NCBI RefSeq assembly: GCF_029227915.1
Contig: NC_079875.1
Span: 12,023,001 to 12,087,000, forward strand
Source: Hydractinia symbiolongicarpus
Lineage: Eukaryota; Cnidaria; Hydrozoa; Anthoathecata; Hydractiniidae
DNA length: 64,000 bases
Direction of reading: 5' to 3'
Positions 11,776 through 24,200 of the stretch are shown here, piece by piece. A program made the translations under genes and the position numbers. Every line of letters begins with the position of its first letter. Within the stretch, counting starts at the first letter, position 1. The notes under the pieces were generated by a model that saw only the letters and a list, made by a program, of their open reading frames with translations, did no database searches and was not told the origin of the DNA.

Positions 11776-13400
11776 TAGCTTAGATTAACTTATAAAGCAA
11801 TAAGCAGTCTCACACTATTATCTAAATTTTTACGCATGCGTACAAAAATCTTAATAATCCAAGAAAGATAGTACAATTAAGTGTCATATAAAATTTCCGC
11901 TCAAACATCTGTCTAACAGCTCACAAAAGTCATATTATTATTACTGTTGTCACTAGAGAAATTATTTGATTACTTACCGGAGTTGTTGTAGACTGTAATG
12001 ATGTTGGTGTTTTCTTTGGACCTTAACTTTTTTCACCTTTGTTAAGCAAACTAGAAAAGATTAGAACGAAAACACTTCAGAACCGTCTACCAGCTAATTT
12101 TAAGACCTGTTAAGGACTTTGAGATTTAGAAAAGGAAACCAAGTTGATATAAGCAACAATTTATCTCATTTATAGCTGCAAAGACCTAATCCTAACCGTC
12201 CGCTGGAACAATTAATAAATTAGTTATGACAAGTACAAAATGCGTGCGTTCTCATAGCGACTTGTTGGGGCAATCTCAACCTCGTTCCCAGGGTATTTTG
12301 CCTTGTTGATAGCGGCGAAAATTGTTGGCCACTCCGTAATAACGGCTCAGGGGCCACAAGACCCTGGGGACGAGGTTGGGGGAATCTCTTTGTGTAGAAC
12401 TTTGTTATTGACTATTTCAGTACCAAATGGAAGGAAAACACAGACACCTATTGTGCATGCGCAGTAATAGCGCACGCAAAAAAAATGGCGTTCAATTTCT
12501 CATGAAACTAGATTTTTTCGCTACATTGTAGTGTCGCCGTTTCGGAGTAGTTTTCTTTTATATTAAGAGTACCATAAAGGACATTTTGTTAGAGCACGAG
12601 TGTAATACCAGGGGACAGGGGAAACAGATGTGTGTAATACCGTGCAGAATTGTCACGTAACTCGATTTCTTTCGACATTGATGTAGAGAGTGTCATTTCC
12701 GACGTTTCGGAAGTTTGTTTCTATATTCTGCAGTAATAGTGGGCATGTTGTCATAGCTCGGATGTTTGATGTGTTGGGGTGCGCATACAAGTAGAATCTA
12801 CAGAAAGCATCATATTTGTAGTTTCTTTTGTTGTTGTCATGAAGATGTGAAAAAAATCCCTTTAAATGTTGTTGCTTTATTATAGTTTGGTCATTCGCAA
12901 CTGTCCGTTTTGTTGTTGTTTTTACTGCTGTTGCTACTGCTTTTTAGTCGGCAAAGGAACAAAATCACCATAATGAACAAAATCAGATAACTCATCAATA
13001 GTAAACCATCTTACCTAAGTATTTTGCTGATAGTGTCATTAGTTTTATCAAATTTATCAAAAAATACAGACAGATGCAATTTTGCTTGATCCCTTTATCT
13101 CAACATAGCGCCGTTATAATTCTATGATAACATCTTTATATACTCCTTCGTAATCCATGTTCATACTAAGCCGTTGTTTACATTAACATACAGGGCCGAC
13201 GATAGAACTTTTGAATTAGGGGCCAAAAAATCTTGGGTCCCAAAAATTTTAAACCCTCTATAGATGATCTCTCATTTAGACTTACAGAAGTAACAGCGCT
13301 GCAATTTCTCAAATAATTACGAACTTCACATCCTTAATAGAACACAATGTGTGGCGGAGCGGGAAAAAATCGAAACACCAAGTTTATGGAATGATACTTC

Positions 13401-13655
13401 TTATAAAACACACTTGTAGCTTTTCCCCAGGATTCTCTTTGAAGAAATTTCTTGCTGAGAATATCTAATCATATTGAAAAGATGTTCTGTTTTTATTCTG
13501 ATGTATGTGGTGAAATACTTGTCTGGGAGAGTTTTAAAAACGATAAGTGTCGACTTGAAGTTTTGAAACATGTGTTGATTTTTGATTTTAATGGCGAATA
13601 CAAATTCGTCGTCGCTAAGGTTAGGTTGCCTTATCGTGGTCATCGTAATCTCTAA
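13401..13655. other. Overlapping short open frames on both strands, unrecognised
   Basis: An 80-codon frame on the minus strand and a 67-codon frame on the plus strand overlap almost fully. Neither matches a family I know and no splice context decides between them. Both may be chance frames or a relic of a mobile element. Confidence 0.15.
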
Positions 13656-14271
13656 GGGTTAAACGAAACAAGTTTTCTAGGTTTCACTTATTCATAAGAT
13701 TCGTAAGACAATTTATTCCGTTCTCTTCAACAATGGCAGTTAAAAGATCGACATCGTCCCCAGTCTCTTATTTATTGACACGCCAAAGGCATACCTACCA
13801 TGATGGAAAATAATTTATAAGTTCGTCACGAGGTGAAAAAATTGTCTTGAAATGACGTATGAATTTTTGTGAATTTTATTGATCTAGTAGACCAACCTCT
13901 TCCCCAAGCTTGTTTGTTTTTAATAGCACTTTATAATAATTCCGGCAAACAAGCACAACGCTTGCAGGTACCCCTAAATACACTTTTTATTGATGTTTTT
14001 CGCTTAAGGAAAGCGCTTTTTGGAGGGAAACTCTTAACAAAATAACCGAAAAAACAATATATCGAAAAAACATCTTCCAACAGAAATCAAAATTTCATTG
14101 ATAATTACTTTTGATAACCATATTCGTAAAAAATGAAAAGGTGCTTTTTTAAATTGGCCTCTGCAGCGATTTTTCGTGCTTGCGAGCAAATTAAAGTTTA
14201 TTGAGGATTTTCGTAGAGTGAATTTTCCACAATCTAGTAACTCTGTTTCATGTAATGCACGGGTCTTCCGA

Positions 14272-14567
14272 AGACTACTAGTGGCTTTGTGGTAGAGCGT
14301 TTGCCTGCAATGTAGAAAATCTCGGAATCAAATCCCGACCGAGACATGCCAAAGGCAACAAAGTGTGAAGTTCTGTTAACTTTCAGTATGAGAATAGGGT
14401 AAATATCTCAGACCGTTGTCTAGTTGGGCTGCTGTTGTGCTTGCACGCCTTTCATGGCTCAAAGCGGCGCTTTAAATGTACTAGGAACCGCTTTGCAGAA
14501 CCCTCATCAGCGAAGGATCCATTAGGAACTGAAGAGGCTATCCTGTGTAAATAATAATAATAAAAGA
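14272..14567 (+). mobile_element. tRNA-derived SINE with (TAA)n tail
   Basis: The head resembles a tRNA gene: an A-box-like TGTGGTAGAGCG near 14290 and a B-box-like GGAATCAAATCCC near 14325 with the flanking CTCGG..CCGAG stem. A ~220-bp body unrelated to tRNA follows and ends in TAAATAATAATAATAAAA. Length and layout fit a SINE that would be mobilised by a LINE with the same tail. The two internal boxes are known promoters for RNA polymerase III. Confidence 0.7.
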
Positions 14568-15251
14568 CGTAAAAAAAGAGAGCAGAAACAAACCCACAAA
14601 AACTTATGTAGTAATCGGTATGTAGTGGTTGGTAGAAAATATTGGTCACCGAGCCCAGATTTTGTCTTTCTTTGCCAACCTTTTTACCGCTAAGGTACAC
14701 GGACTTTACCATCATATTATCAATCTCCAAGTGTTTGCTAATCCTGACCACAATTAAGTGATTAACTGCGATTAAAATATTTAAAAGTAACACGTGCGCT
14801 ACCCCCGTGACATGAAAATCATCTTAATGCCTCGATCACGTTTTGCTAGCCTTTTACAAAGTATTGGATTAAGATTAAAAATTAAGATTTATCGAGAATC
14901 AAATGAACGTCATAATATAGGATTTGTCATTCACAAAGTGAGATCCGCCATGATGCTTTATTAGTAATGTTTGGATAATCGAGACAAATTTCAAAAAATT
15001 TGGTCACCGTAGTATTTTTGTTAGGTATTTAATATTTCAGGGTGGCCCCTGACATTTTCAGAAGTATCCCAGATGTCTTCTTGATGCTTTTTACAAAAGT
15101 ACTTGCGTTTAACAAAAAAAGATTTAAATAAATAGTAAAAAAAAGTTTTCGTAATGACAAATTTTAACCCCCCCTCTTTGCATCTTTCTAGTAGATTCTA
15201 ATCCAAGGAGTTTCCCAAACCATGACCACGCCATACTAAACGTACTTAACG

Positions 15252-15392
15252 CACATGGCACTATATTGGATGCAAGTGGCACTACATAGGATGCACATGG
15301 CACTACATAGGATGCATATGGCACTATATTGGATGCACATGGCACTATATTGGATGCACATGGCAATATATTGGATGCAAGTGGCACTACAT
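15252..15392. repeat. ~21-bp tandem repeat, about 7 copies
   Basis: Units of the type GGCACTATATTGGATGCACAT vary at a few sites (ACATAGG or TATTGG; CACATGG or CAAGTGG). It lies downstream of SNAPC3. The Cys/Ile/Val-rich frames across it are repeat artefacts. Confidence 0.9.
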
Positions 15393-15872
15393 AGCATGTT
15401 ATGCCAATGCAAAAATTTGTTTTTCTGAGTGCAATGCAACAAGCATTTGCAGTCAATTCCTACGGATTGAATTATAAAATAGCCGCAATGCAACATGCAA
15501 TTACAAAAGTAAAAACAACACAAAACTAGCTGTTAATATATACAATATAAGTCAAAACTTAAGAAAGTGCATAAAAAACTATGCATAAAATCAACGTTTT
15601 CTTACTTTTTTCTAAATATTCATTCTGAATTTTTCTTAAATTCATATACAATGTTAAGTAACTGCTCAGTTGCTGCCAAGCGTAACACAACATCAACAGC
15701 AACAACAAGAACAACATTTTTCTGTTGAAACTCCAGTCTTGTGCATTTCTTTGAATGACTTTAGAATCCACCATGTTTAATAAAACAGTGTTCTATAGCA
15801 TGTTTGCTTTGAGCATTATTATATACCCGTATTTACTTTTCCACCACTACCCACCTACACCCCTTAAGCTTT

Positions 15873-18280
15873 CTAATCAGTGCTAACATAAGGAAAAGCT
15901 TGAAAAGATGCAAGTTTTTTGCCATCTTTTGTGTAGTGAAGATAACGAAAGCATTTGTCGCAGAAAAAACTTGGATCTTCAAACGCCATTTCATCGTTCT
16001 TTGTCATCCACCTAAAGATAATTAACCCAGGTTTTAGCAGATTTTACTTTTACCTGCAACTTCTGTTAAGTTTCCATGGTAGGATTTTCTCTAGACCAAT
16101 GTGCTGAGAACTCATACCTTAATATACTAAATTACGTGGGTCAAAAACGAATTAAAGTTCACGGGTATTAATTTTCGCGGATGATCGTTTGCAAAACATT
16201 TCATGGGTGTTAATTTTAGCGAGTGGAAAAAATGTTGTTAAATATTATAGCGAAAGTTACGAATTTTACAACTGTGCAAAAATGTTGTAAAATGACCAGT
16301 TCAAAAAAATGACCAGTTCATACAAATTTTCTTATGCGAGCAAAATTTTCACGAAATAATGACTTTTCGTAATTTTTGTTGCCGAAATTAAATGGCTTTT
16401 TGAAGGATACTTGGCAGATACTTAATTTCACGAAAATCCGCAAAAATTATTACATGCTTAAATTAGTAGCATTAAGGTTATGCACTGGTAAAGTTTTTAT
16501 AAAAAAAAATATCATCAAACGAATTGTGAATGCGTATACTTTATTAGGTGAATGTTGCAGATGGAACATCTTTTATGTCGAGGCAATAACACCAATGTCT
16601 TCAAGGGATAACTTTCTACTTTCTGTGGATCATCTTCTGAGATCAATCTAACGATAGTTAATAGAAACATAGCAGTCGCTAATATAACTCATTTAAAGGG
16701 CGTTCTCTGAATAATAATAAACAACTTCATTGCGCGTAAATGTAACAGTCTCGGGCGTTAATTTAAATTATCAGCCCCGTGTTTTTGTTGCATTCAAAAA
16801 ATACGGGCTGATATTGGATTTCAGCCCGCTTCCAGGGTTGTAATGTTGTTATCGGCCCGCAAGCTACAATAGAATGTCTTCTGTTTTATTCGATCGAACA
16901 TTCGGATTTTTTGTTTCTCGAAGACAAAAAACGAAACAAAAAAATCTGGCGAGAAACAACATTATAGCAGCAAAATGGCACAAGATCAGGACAAGAAAAA
17001 AGAATTTGATTTTGGTTTTTCTAAAAAAAGTATTCAAAAATAATTACTGTTACGGCTACTTACGAAAATTTTAAAGTAAAAAAAAAACTTTGCTTTAAAG
17101 ATATTAAAATAAGTAATAATAGTAATAGCATTAACTTTATGGTCCATATTTTTACTTACTTCGCCCTTGGAGTGAAATTTTCAGCCCTCCACTTTCATTT
17201 ACTCTCTCTGCTTCGCATCGGGCGTAAGTGATACTGTCGGGCTGAAAATTTCACTTCACGGGCGGTAAATAAAAATATCGCCCTCAAAATGAACGTTATT
17301 GTTATATTAACAGCAACGACAACAACAAAAATAACAAAAATCATTAGAACAGCAAAAGGCAACAGCAAAAGGCAAGGACGGGAATAGCTACCACTACAAC
17401 AACATAAAAACAACAACAGCAAGGAGGACAAAAAAATCTATATTAACAACAAAAACGGCAAGGACGACGACGACGACGACGATGACGACGACAAGAACAA
17501 CAAAAACAAAAACAACAACAATGGTGGGAAATACAACGACTACAACTACAATCTTAACAAAAGTCTGCACAACAACAACAACTAAAACAACAATGTCGAC
17601 GGAATACAAAAACAATGTCGAGGGAATACAACGACTGCAGCAACATCATAAACGAAAGTCGGAACACCAATGGCGAGGACGATGACCACAACAACAACAA
17701 CAACAACGACGACGACAACAACATACCTCATGTCATTAAAAACCATCAGATGCTCACAGTTACCTTGATGACAAAACAAATACGGGTAACCAAGTCGAAA
17801 ATTCAGGTCTCTAAAAGTTTTATCCTGCATGTTTGTTGAATCAAACAATCCTAACCCGGGAACGGTATATCTTTCAGATTCTTTTGCCCATTCTTTAATA
17901 ATTCTGAAAATAAAACATCCCTATTGTTAACGTTGTTATCCCTTAGCTGATTATACCAAATCAATATTGAAGCGCTTCTGATTTTTATAAAATATTTTTC
18001 TAACTTTTAATCGTTGAGATAATCTAAATCCCAAAATACAATTTCTGGGCAAATACAAGATCCTTGAGTCATTGAAGGCACTAAACGTAAGTCATTTCTT
18101 CAATTCCTACTGTTCTGAGAGAGAGAATTTGCTGCGATCACCAGGTTTTTAGCTGCGAGAACAAGGAAGCTGGACATTGTTTAGTTTATCGACCTACCTG
18201 CTATAATCACGATTTAACGGGTTTCTAGTGTCATTATAAAAACATTGTTCAACAAAAAAGAAGGAAGCATCACTGATTTC
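15873..18280 (-). CDS. SNAPC3: SNAPC3 3' exons encoding the zinc-binding C-terminal domain
   Basis: Four exons (18280-18198, 17903-17727, 16647-16540, 16011-15873) with phases 2-2-2 joining to the stop TAG at 15873-15875. They carry the CHQGNCEH motif and two CxxC pairs (CSIC and CDKC), the potential metal ligands. One intron (17726-16648) contains the CAA/GAC-rich microsatellite and a small inverted-repeat element, without harm to the exons. Confidence 0.9.
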
Positions 18281-21200
18281 CTACGGAGAAGGAGGAAATT
18301 TAAATTATTAAATTCATTCTACAAAGTTGAAATGACAAGTCCTGTAGATGAATTTTCGCAAAAATACGCATTCGGGAAAAGTCACAATTGGCAACATTCG
18401 TGAATATGAAGGTATAAAATTTGTGGAAATAAGAAATACCATATACTACTTTTTTACAAAATTGCAAAAGTTAGTCTTCGCAAAATCACGATGTAATTAT
18501 TTTAAGAGAATAAGACTTAGCGGAAATTTATCTCTTAAGATGCAACAGTGCAAAAATATCATTTGTCTTTGAAAGATTTAATAATCGAAATTTAATCCTC
18601 AGGATTGTGTGATGCAAGGAAGTAATATTCAGCTGTTTTCGCTTTTCTCGACCTTATTTCCAATCTTACATGATAGAAGCATCAAAATCAAAGTATTTTG
18701 GCATAAGAATCCTACCTTAGCAGTCTTGACTCCTTCCAAGCTTGGATTCGAACTGAATTCACCAAAAATAACTTTATCTGACTGACACGTTATAAGATCT
18801 CGCACTTCAGTTAATTTCTAAAAACGTTACGAAAACACAAATCAAACGTAAGTATAGTGATATTAAAGTTTCATTTAAATAAATTTTTTCATGTGAATAC
18901 AATCAAGTCAGAAAGCCTAGATGATTGCCTATCTAGATGATTGCCTATTTAGATAATTGCCGATCCAGATGATTGTCTATCTAGATAATTGTCTACCTAG
19001 ATGAATGACCATCTAAATTATTGCCTATCTGGATGACTGTCCTTCTAGACGATTGTCTATCTAGATGATTAACTATCTAGATGATTGTCTATCTAGGTGA
19101 TTGCCTATACTTAGATGGTTGCCTATTTAGATGATTGTCTATCTGGATGATTGTCTATCTGGATGATTGTCTATCTGGATGATTGTCTATCTAGATGATT
19201 GTCTACCTAGATGATTGCCTATCTAGATGATTGCCTATCCAGATGATTGTCTATCTAGATAATTGCCTACCTAGATGAATGACCATCTAAATTATTGCCT
19301 ATCTGGATGACTGTCCTTCTAGACGATTGTCTATCTAGATGATTACCTATCTAGATGATTGTCTATCTAGGTGATTGCCTATACTTAGATGGTTGCCTAT
19401 TTAGATGATTGTCTATCTGGATGATTGTCTATCTAGATGATTGTCTATCTAGATAATTGTCTACCTAGATGATTGACTATCTAAATGATTGCCTTTTTGG
19501 ATCATTGCCTTTCCAGATGATTGTCTATCTAGATGATTACCTATTTAGATGATTGCCTATCTAGGTGATTGCCTATATTTAGATGATTGCCTTTTGGGAT
19601 GATTGTCAATCTAGAGGATTGCCTATCTAGATAATTGTCTACCTAGATGATTGACTATCTAGATGTTGTCTATTTAGATGACTACCTATCTAGATGATTT
19701 TCTATTTAGATGATTGTCTATCTATATGATTACCCATCTAGAAAATTGTCTATCCAGAGGATTGTCTACCTAGATGATTACCTGTCTAGATGATTGTCTA
19801 TCTAGATGACTGCTGATCTGGATGACTGCCTGTCTAGATGATTACCTATCTACATGATTCGTAATCAAATACAATGCAGGCCATTTCGTAAGAATTTAGG
19901 CAGGCGTGCGGTAGATCACACGCCTCAAAATTCTGCGCGTGCGATCAAAAAAAATTTTTTTTACAAAAACATTTCCTTTACCCCTGTACACCGCACAGGG
20001 GCTGCTGTTTTGGCGTAAAGAACATACAAAGTGCAAGTTCCATCAATGTACGGCAAGGAATTTCAACTCGAATACGAAGAAGTCGTAAGCAGACTCGTTA
20101 ATTAAACTTTGTTATTACTTGTGGGGCAAACAGATATTTAAATTAAATTAAATTACGGAAAGTCGAACGACCGCTAATAATAATATTTAATAAACCTTCG
20201 ATGAATCATAAAAATTATTATCTAAAAGAATATTTCGTTATTAAAGAAGTTTTTTTTTCTTATTAATGATATTATCTTTTAGTTATTTTAACTTAAATAA
20301 TGCTGAATTTCATTTAAATTCTTCAGAAGGCGACCTTACAAAGATTAAAATACTGTTGCATTTTTTTATAAAATCATTAAAATAAAACTCGCAAAGCCTT
20401 AATATAGCCTGGTAGCTGGTAAATGGTAGCAATTAAATTGTGCGATATATTGTGAGTTCAGTAAAAGAATGATTGTTTATTTTTAGAGTTCAGTAAAAGA
20501 ATGATCGTTTATTTTTAAGGTTTATTTAACAAATGTTCTTTGTTATAAATACAATAATTTTTAATTACAGCAACGTTTTGCGCGTGCGATGAATCGCACG
20601 CCTAAACAAATCTGCACGTGTGTGGGGGCGTACGCGTACGATTGCACACCTCTCACGAAATGGCCTGCAATGTAGGTGTTAATCATAAAGGCTCGCCACC
20701 TTACTCAAGAAAATTAACGAGGCATAAAATTAACGCGAAATTTCAAAATTATGCTAATTTTTTGCCTCGTTAATTTTCTGAATAAGATGATTTAATTAGT
20801 ATCACAGACAAAATTAATAAACCGCCTACCAAAATTTTCCTTTCCCCACTCAAACGTTGTCTCAGGATGCCCAAAATAGACCCGGTTTATTTAAATAACT
20901 TGCACCGTATAAAATTGGCATATAAGAAAGAGACATTCCCTGGCTTTTTATCAGCAATTTTTGACACAATATCAATTTTTTTTGTAGGATGTTTCATTAT
21001 ATTTTGTCCACGACTGTACTGTTGAAATCTAAATCGAAGAGCCTCTAACAAAATAGATAGGCAATAGATGTTTAAGGAAGTGTTGTGTTGATTTATGTTC
21101 TACTTTAAAACCAACTATATATTTTCAATACCTGATCTGGAAGTACTTTGAATTCCATATGAACTTTTCTCTAAAGAAAAATTGTGAAGACCAATTTTAA

Positions 21201-24200
21201 CGCATACAAATTCATACATGTATATAATATACATTATACTTTGCAGCAACTCGGTCAGAGCAATTGTCATACCAGGTGGATAGATACCGTTTATATAATG
21301 TTCGAAATGTCAGCTGTACCCTTACTACTCAGTGTTAAATAGAAGTCCTTTCATAGCCAATTTGACAAAAAACAAAACAAAAAAAAGATTTATACGATCT
21401 GCAGGAAAAAAATTTTTGGAAAAACAAAATCAAGATTTTCTAAATGAAACCAAGATAGGTCTTTTCCTGCAATGTTGCTGCATTATTACTCTATTACTAC
21501 AACTAGCGCTAAACATATCTAACAAATATACACACCTTTTCAGGATGAAATATAGAGACCGTCAACAAAACTTCACCACTGGGTACTAGTTCGTCCTCTT
21601 CGCTGATTTCTTCCATAAAAGGCTAAATTATGAGACAAAACAGTTTTTAAATGTTCTGTAAAAAAACCTGTTAATGTATATGTAGCTTCGGACAGCATTT
21701 TTTTTAATGTGTATTGGAATGGTGAGCACACAGTATCGCTATCACAATCTTCGTTTTTTTCAAGGAAATTGTGACCAAAAACAAAAAAACCTTAATACTA
21801 GCCAAAAACACAATCTCAGTTTAAAAAAATATTTGTAATGTTATATTTTCATGTTGGTTGCCCATGAAACCAGGATCTAAAGGAGGGGAGGAAATAGAAA
21901 TAAATTAATAACATTTTTCTCCACAGAGGATAGTCTTTTAAGTACCAGCTTGTAGTAGGGACGCGATAAATGCGATAATGTTAAGAACATAAATGCTGAA
22001 TGGTATAGTATACTTTCAAACAGGAATTTAAAGTGCTTGTTTTACTGACACAAATTAAAGGAATCATTTATTACGAGAGCCTTTTGCAAGTAGGTAAAAG
22101 ATCATTTTTTCAGCCTTGCTTTAAATAAGCCTTGTTTGGATGGAGTGCCTTTTTTTTATAGAATGGATTTAAATTACTGACGTTTCTACTTTAGACAAGA
22201 TTGGGAATGGCAAAAACCTAATTTTTTGTCAGCCTCTTACTGCTTTGCTTTTTGACGACATTTGGCACACTTTATAAAAAGCATGCGTAACAAGATTTTT
22301 TAGGCCAAAATTTGACACAGTAAAAACATATTGAAAATGATGATAAAAATGTTGATTTTGTGTCACGCAAAAATGCAATTTTAGACCAAATAACACTAGG
22401 TCAGGATTTAAAGATTTTTTTCTGTACCTACAAAATTGCATCAATTTTTTCACAATTTCATTTTCATGCAAGCCATGACTTTTTAAGATGCGTTTAAGAC
22501 TTCTCGTTTAGGTTCAAAAGAGTTCAACATTACCATACAAACATTAGATATACACTAGTCAGTGGCCCATGGAAAATTCACGGCTTTGTCCGTTTTTTTT
22601 ATACACAGCGTGCCTCTCACTTCTTGCAGTACCATTTTGCGTGACAGACAGACGTAGACGGGTATTATAATTTTGATAACAATTACATAACTGACCTCAG
22701 GGAATGTAGGGACATATGCCAATTCTTCAACTTTTGTTTTGCCCATTTTAACTTGCCTAAAAATATACCTTTACTATAAAATCAAACTATTTTAGACCAA
22801 AACACTTACAGACAAAACATCCCGAAATTTTATTTTGAGACATCACCTTAACTGGTATTGCAATGAAGAAAACTTTGTTTGTTTGATTTCTTTGCCAGTA
22901 AAAGATTCTTCACAAAATTCAGTTAGATGATACTAGAAAAAAACTCAGCTTTATCTAAGCCCTTAAATGAGTTGCCTGGTAATTGTCGTTTTGAATGATG
23001 ATGAAACAAACCACCTTACTGCTACAACCATAAAACATGCAACGTCCAACATCAAATGTCAATTTTACTAATTAGTGTATTTTTCCCATATACTTAGCAA
23101 ACAAAATTTGTAAAGTTGTCTTTATACATATTTTACTGGAACCAACACTTTGCATAAATGGACAAGGGTAATAAGAGCATTTCACAAAAAGGCACAAAAA
23201 TCCATGAAACGGCAAAATTTAAATTTTCATGAAAATTTATTCCATTAAAGCAGCTGACAATAAAATACTATATGAAATTATGCAGGTTTTGGAAAATATT
23301 ACAATGTTAGATACATACTTTACAGTTTGTAGTTTGTTATCATCTGGAAAATCCTTAAACACATGCCGTTGATTGAAATCGAATTGATCTTCATAGTCAC
23401 ACTAAAAGGTAGAATGTTCTTTATATAAATAAAAACTAGTAAAAGGTTCTAGTAAATAAAATTGGATTTCATAACACAACTACACATAAAGTTTATGTTC
23501 TGGAGAAATATAGACTAACAAACTTTTTTCTATGTAGAATTATTACGACAGTAACTTATCTGCAATGTTTTTATCGAACTATATCAGGCTTTGGCTATGA
23601 ACTAATAAAATGGAGCTTAAGTTGATCTTCTAAACTGAGCTGTAAGTCCATAGTCAATAAAGTTAAATAAACAGAGTTAGTTGGGAACTATCCTTTGCTC
23701 TCTCAGTAATTCAGCTTATGTTTCAAAAGCTCAGCTTTTTCATGCCGTCAAAAAATGCCAATGTAACATGATATTAGCCTTCTGCTTAGTTAACACAACA
23801 GCATATTTGTCAACAATTGTCAAGTGCAAAGTCAACGAAGTATCTTGCACAAGTTTTACACTTAAAGTTCATAAACTTTATTGAAGTCTTAAATTTTTAC
23901 TTAAAAATTTACAGATAACAAAATCATGCTTGATACCACCAGAATTTTCCATTGAAAAGAGTTTTGTGACCTTCTTTCAATCTGATCTAGACTAAGTTTG
24001 TATAGTTCTAAACTCAAATTCTTTAGCACCAAGTATTTCTTTATTACCTTTTGCCAACTCTTTTTTAAACTACCTCTGGGCTTCCTCCCAGGAACTCTCA
24101 AGTCTCTATTTGGCATCAATTCAAAAATTCTGCAGCTTTTTGAAATCAAAATTTTCTTACTGCATAGATTTTCGACAATAAATTAGTTACATATGTAGCA

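Noticed and set aside
14290-14360. A functional tRNA gene
   Set aside because: A- and B-box-like words are present but the cloverleaf is not complete and a SINE body with (TAA)n tail follows.
17195-17848. Poly-Val, poly-Thr and Asn/Asp-rich frames on both strands
   Set aside because: Read-through of CAA/GAC-type repeats in a SNAPC3 intron; only the part at 17727-17903 is a true exon.
18905-19860. CRISPR-like array
   Set aside because: Units are contiguous and diverged, with no unique spacers, in a eukaryotic intron: a minisatellite.
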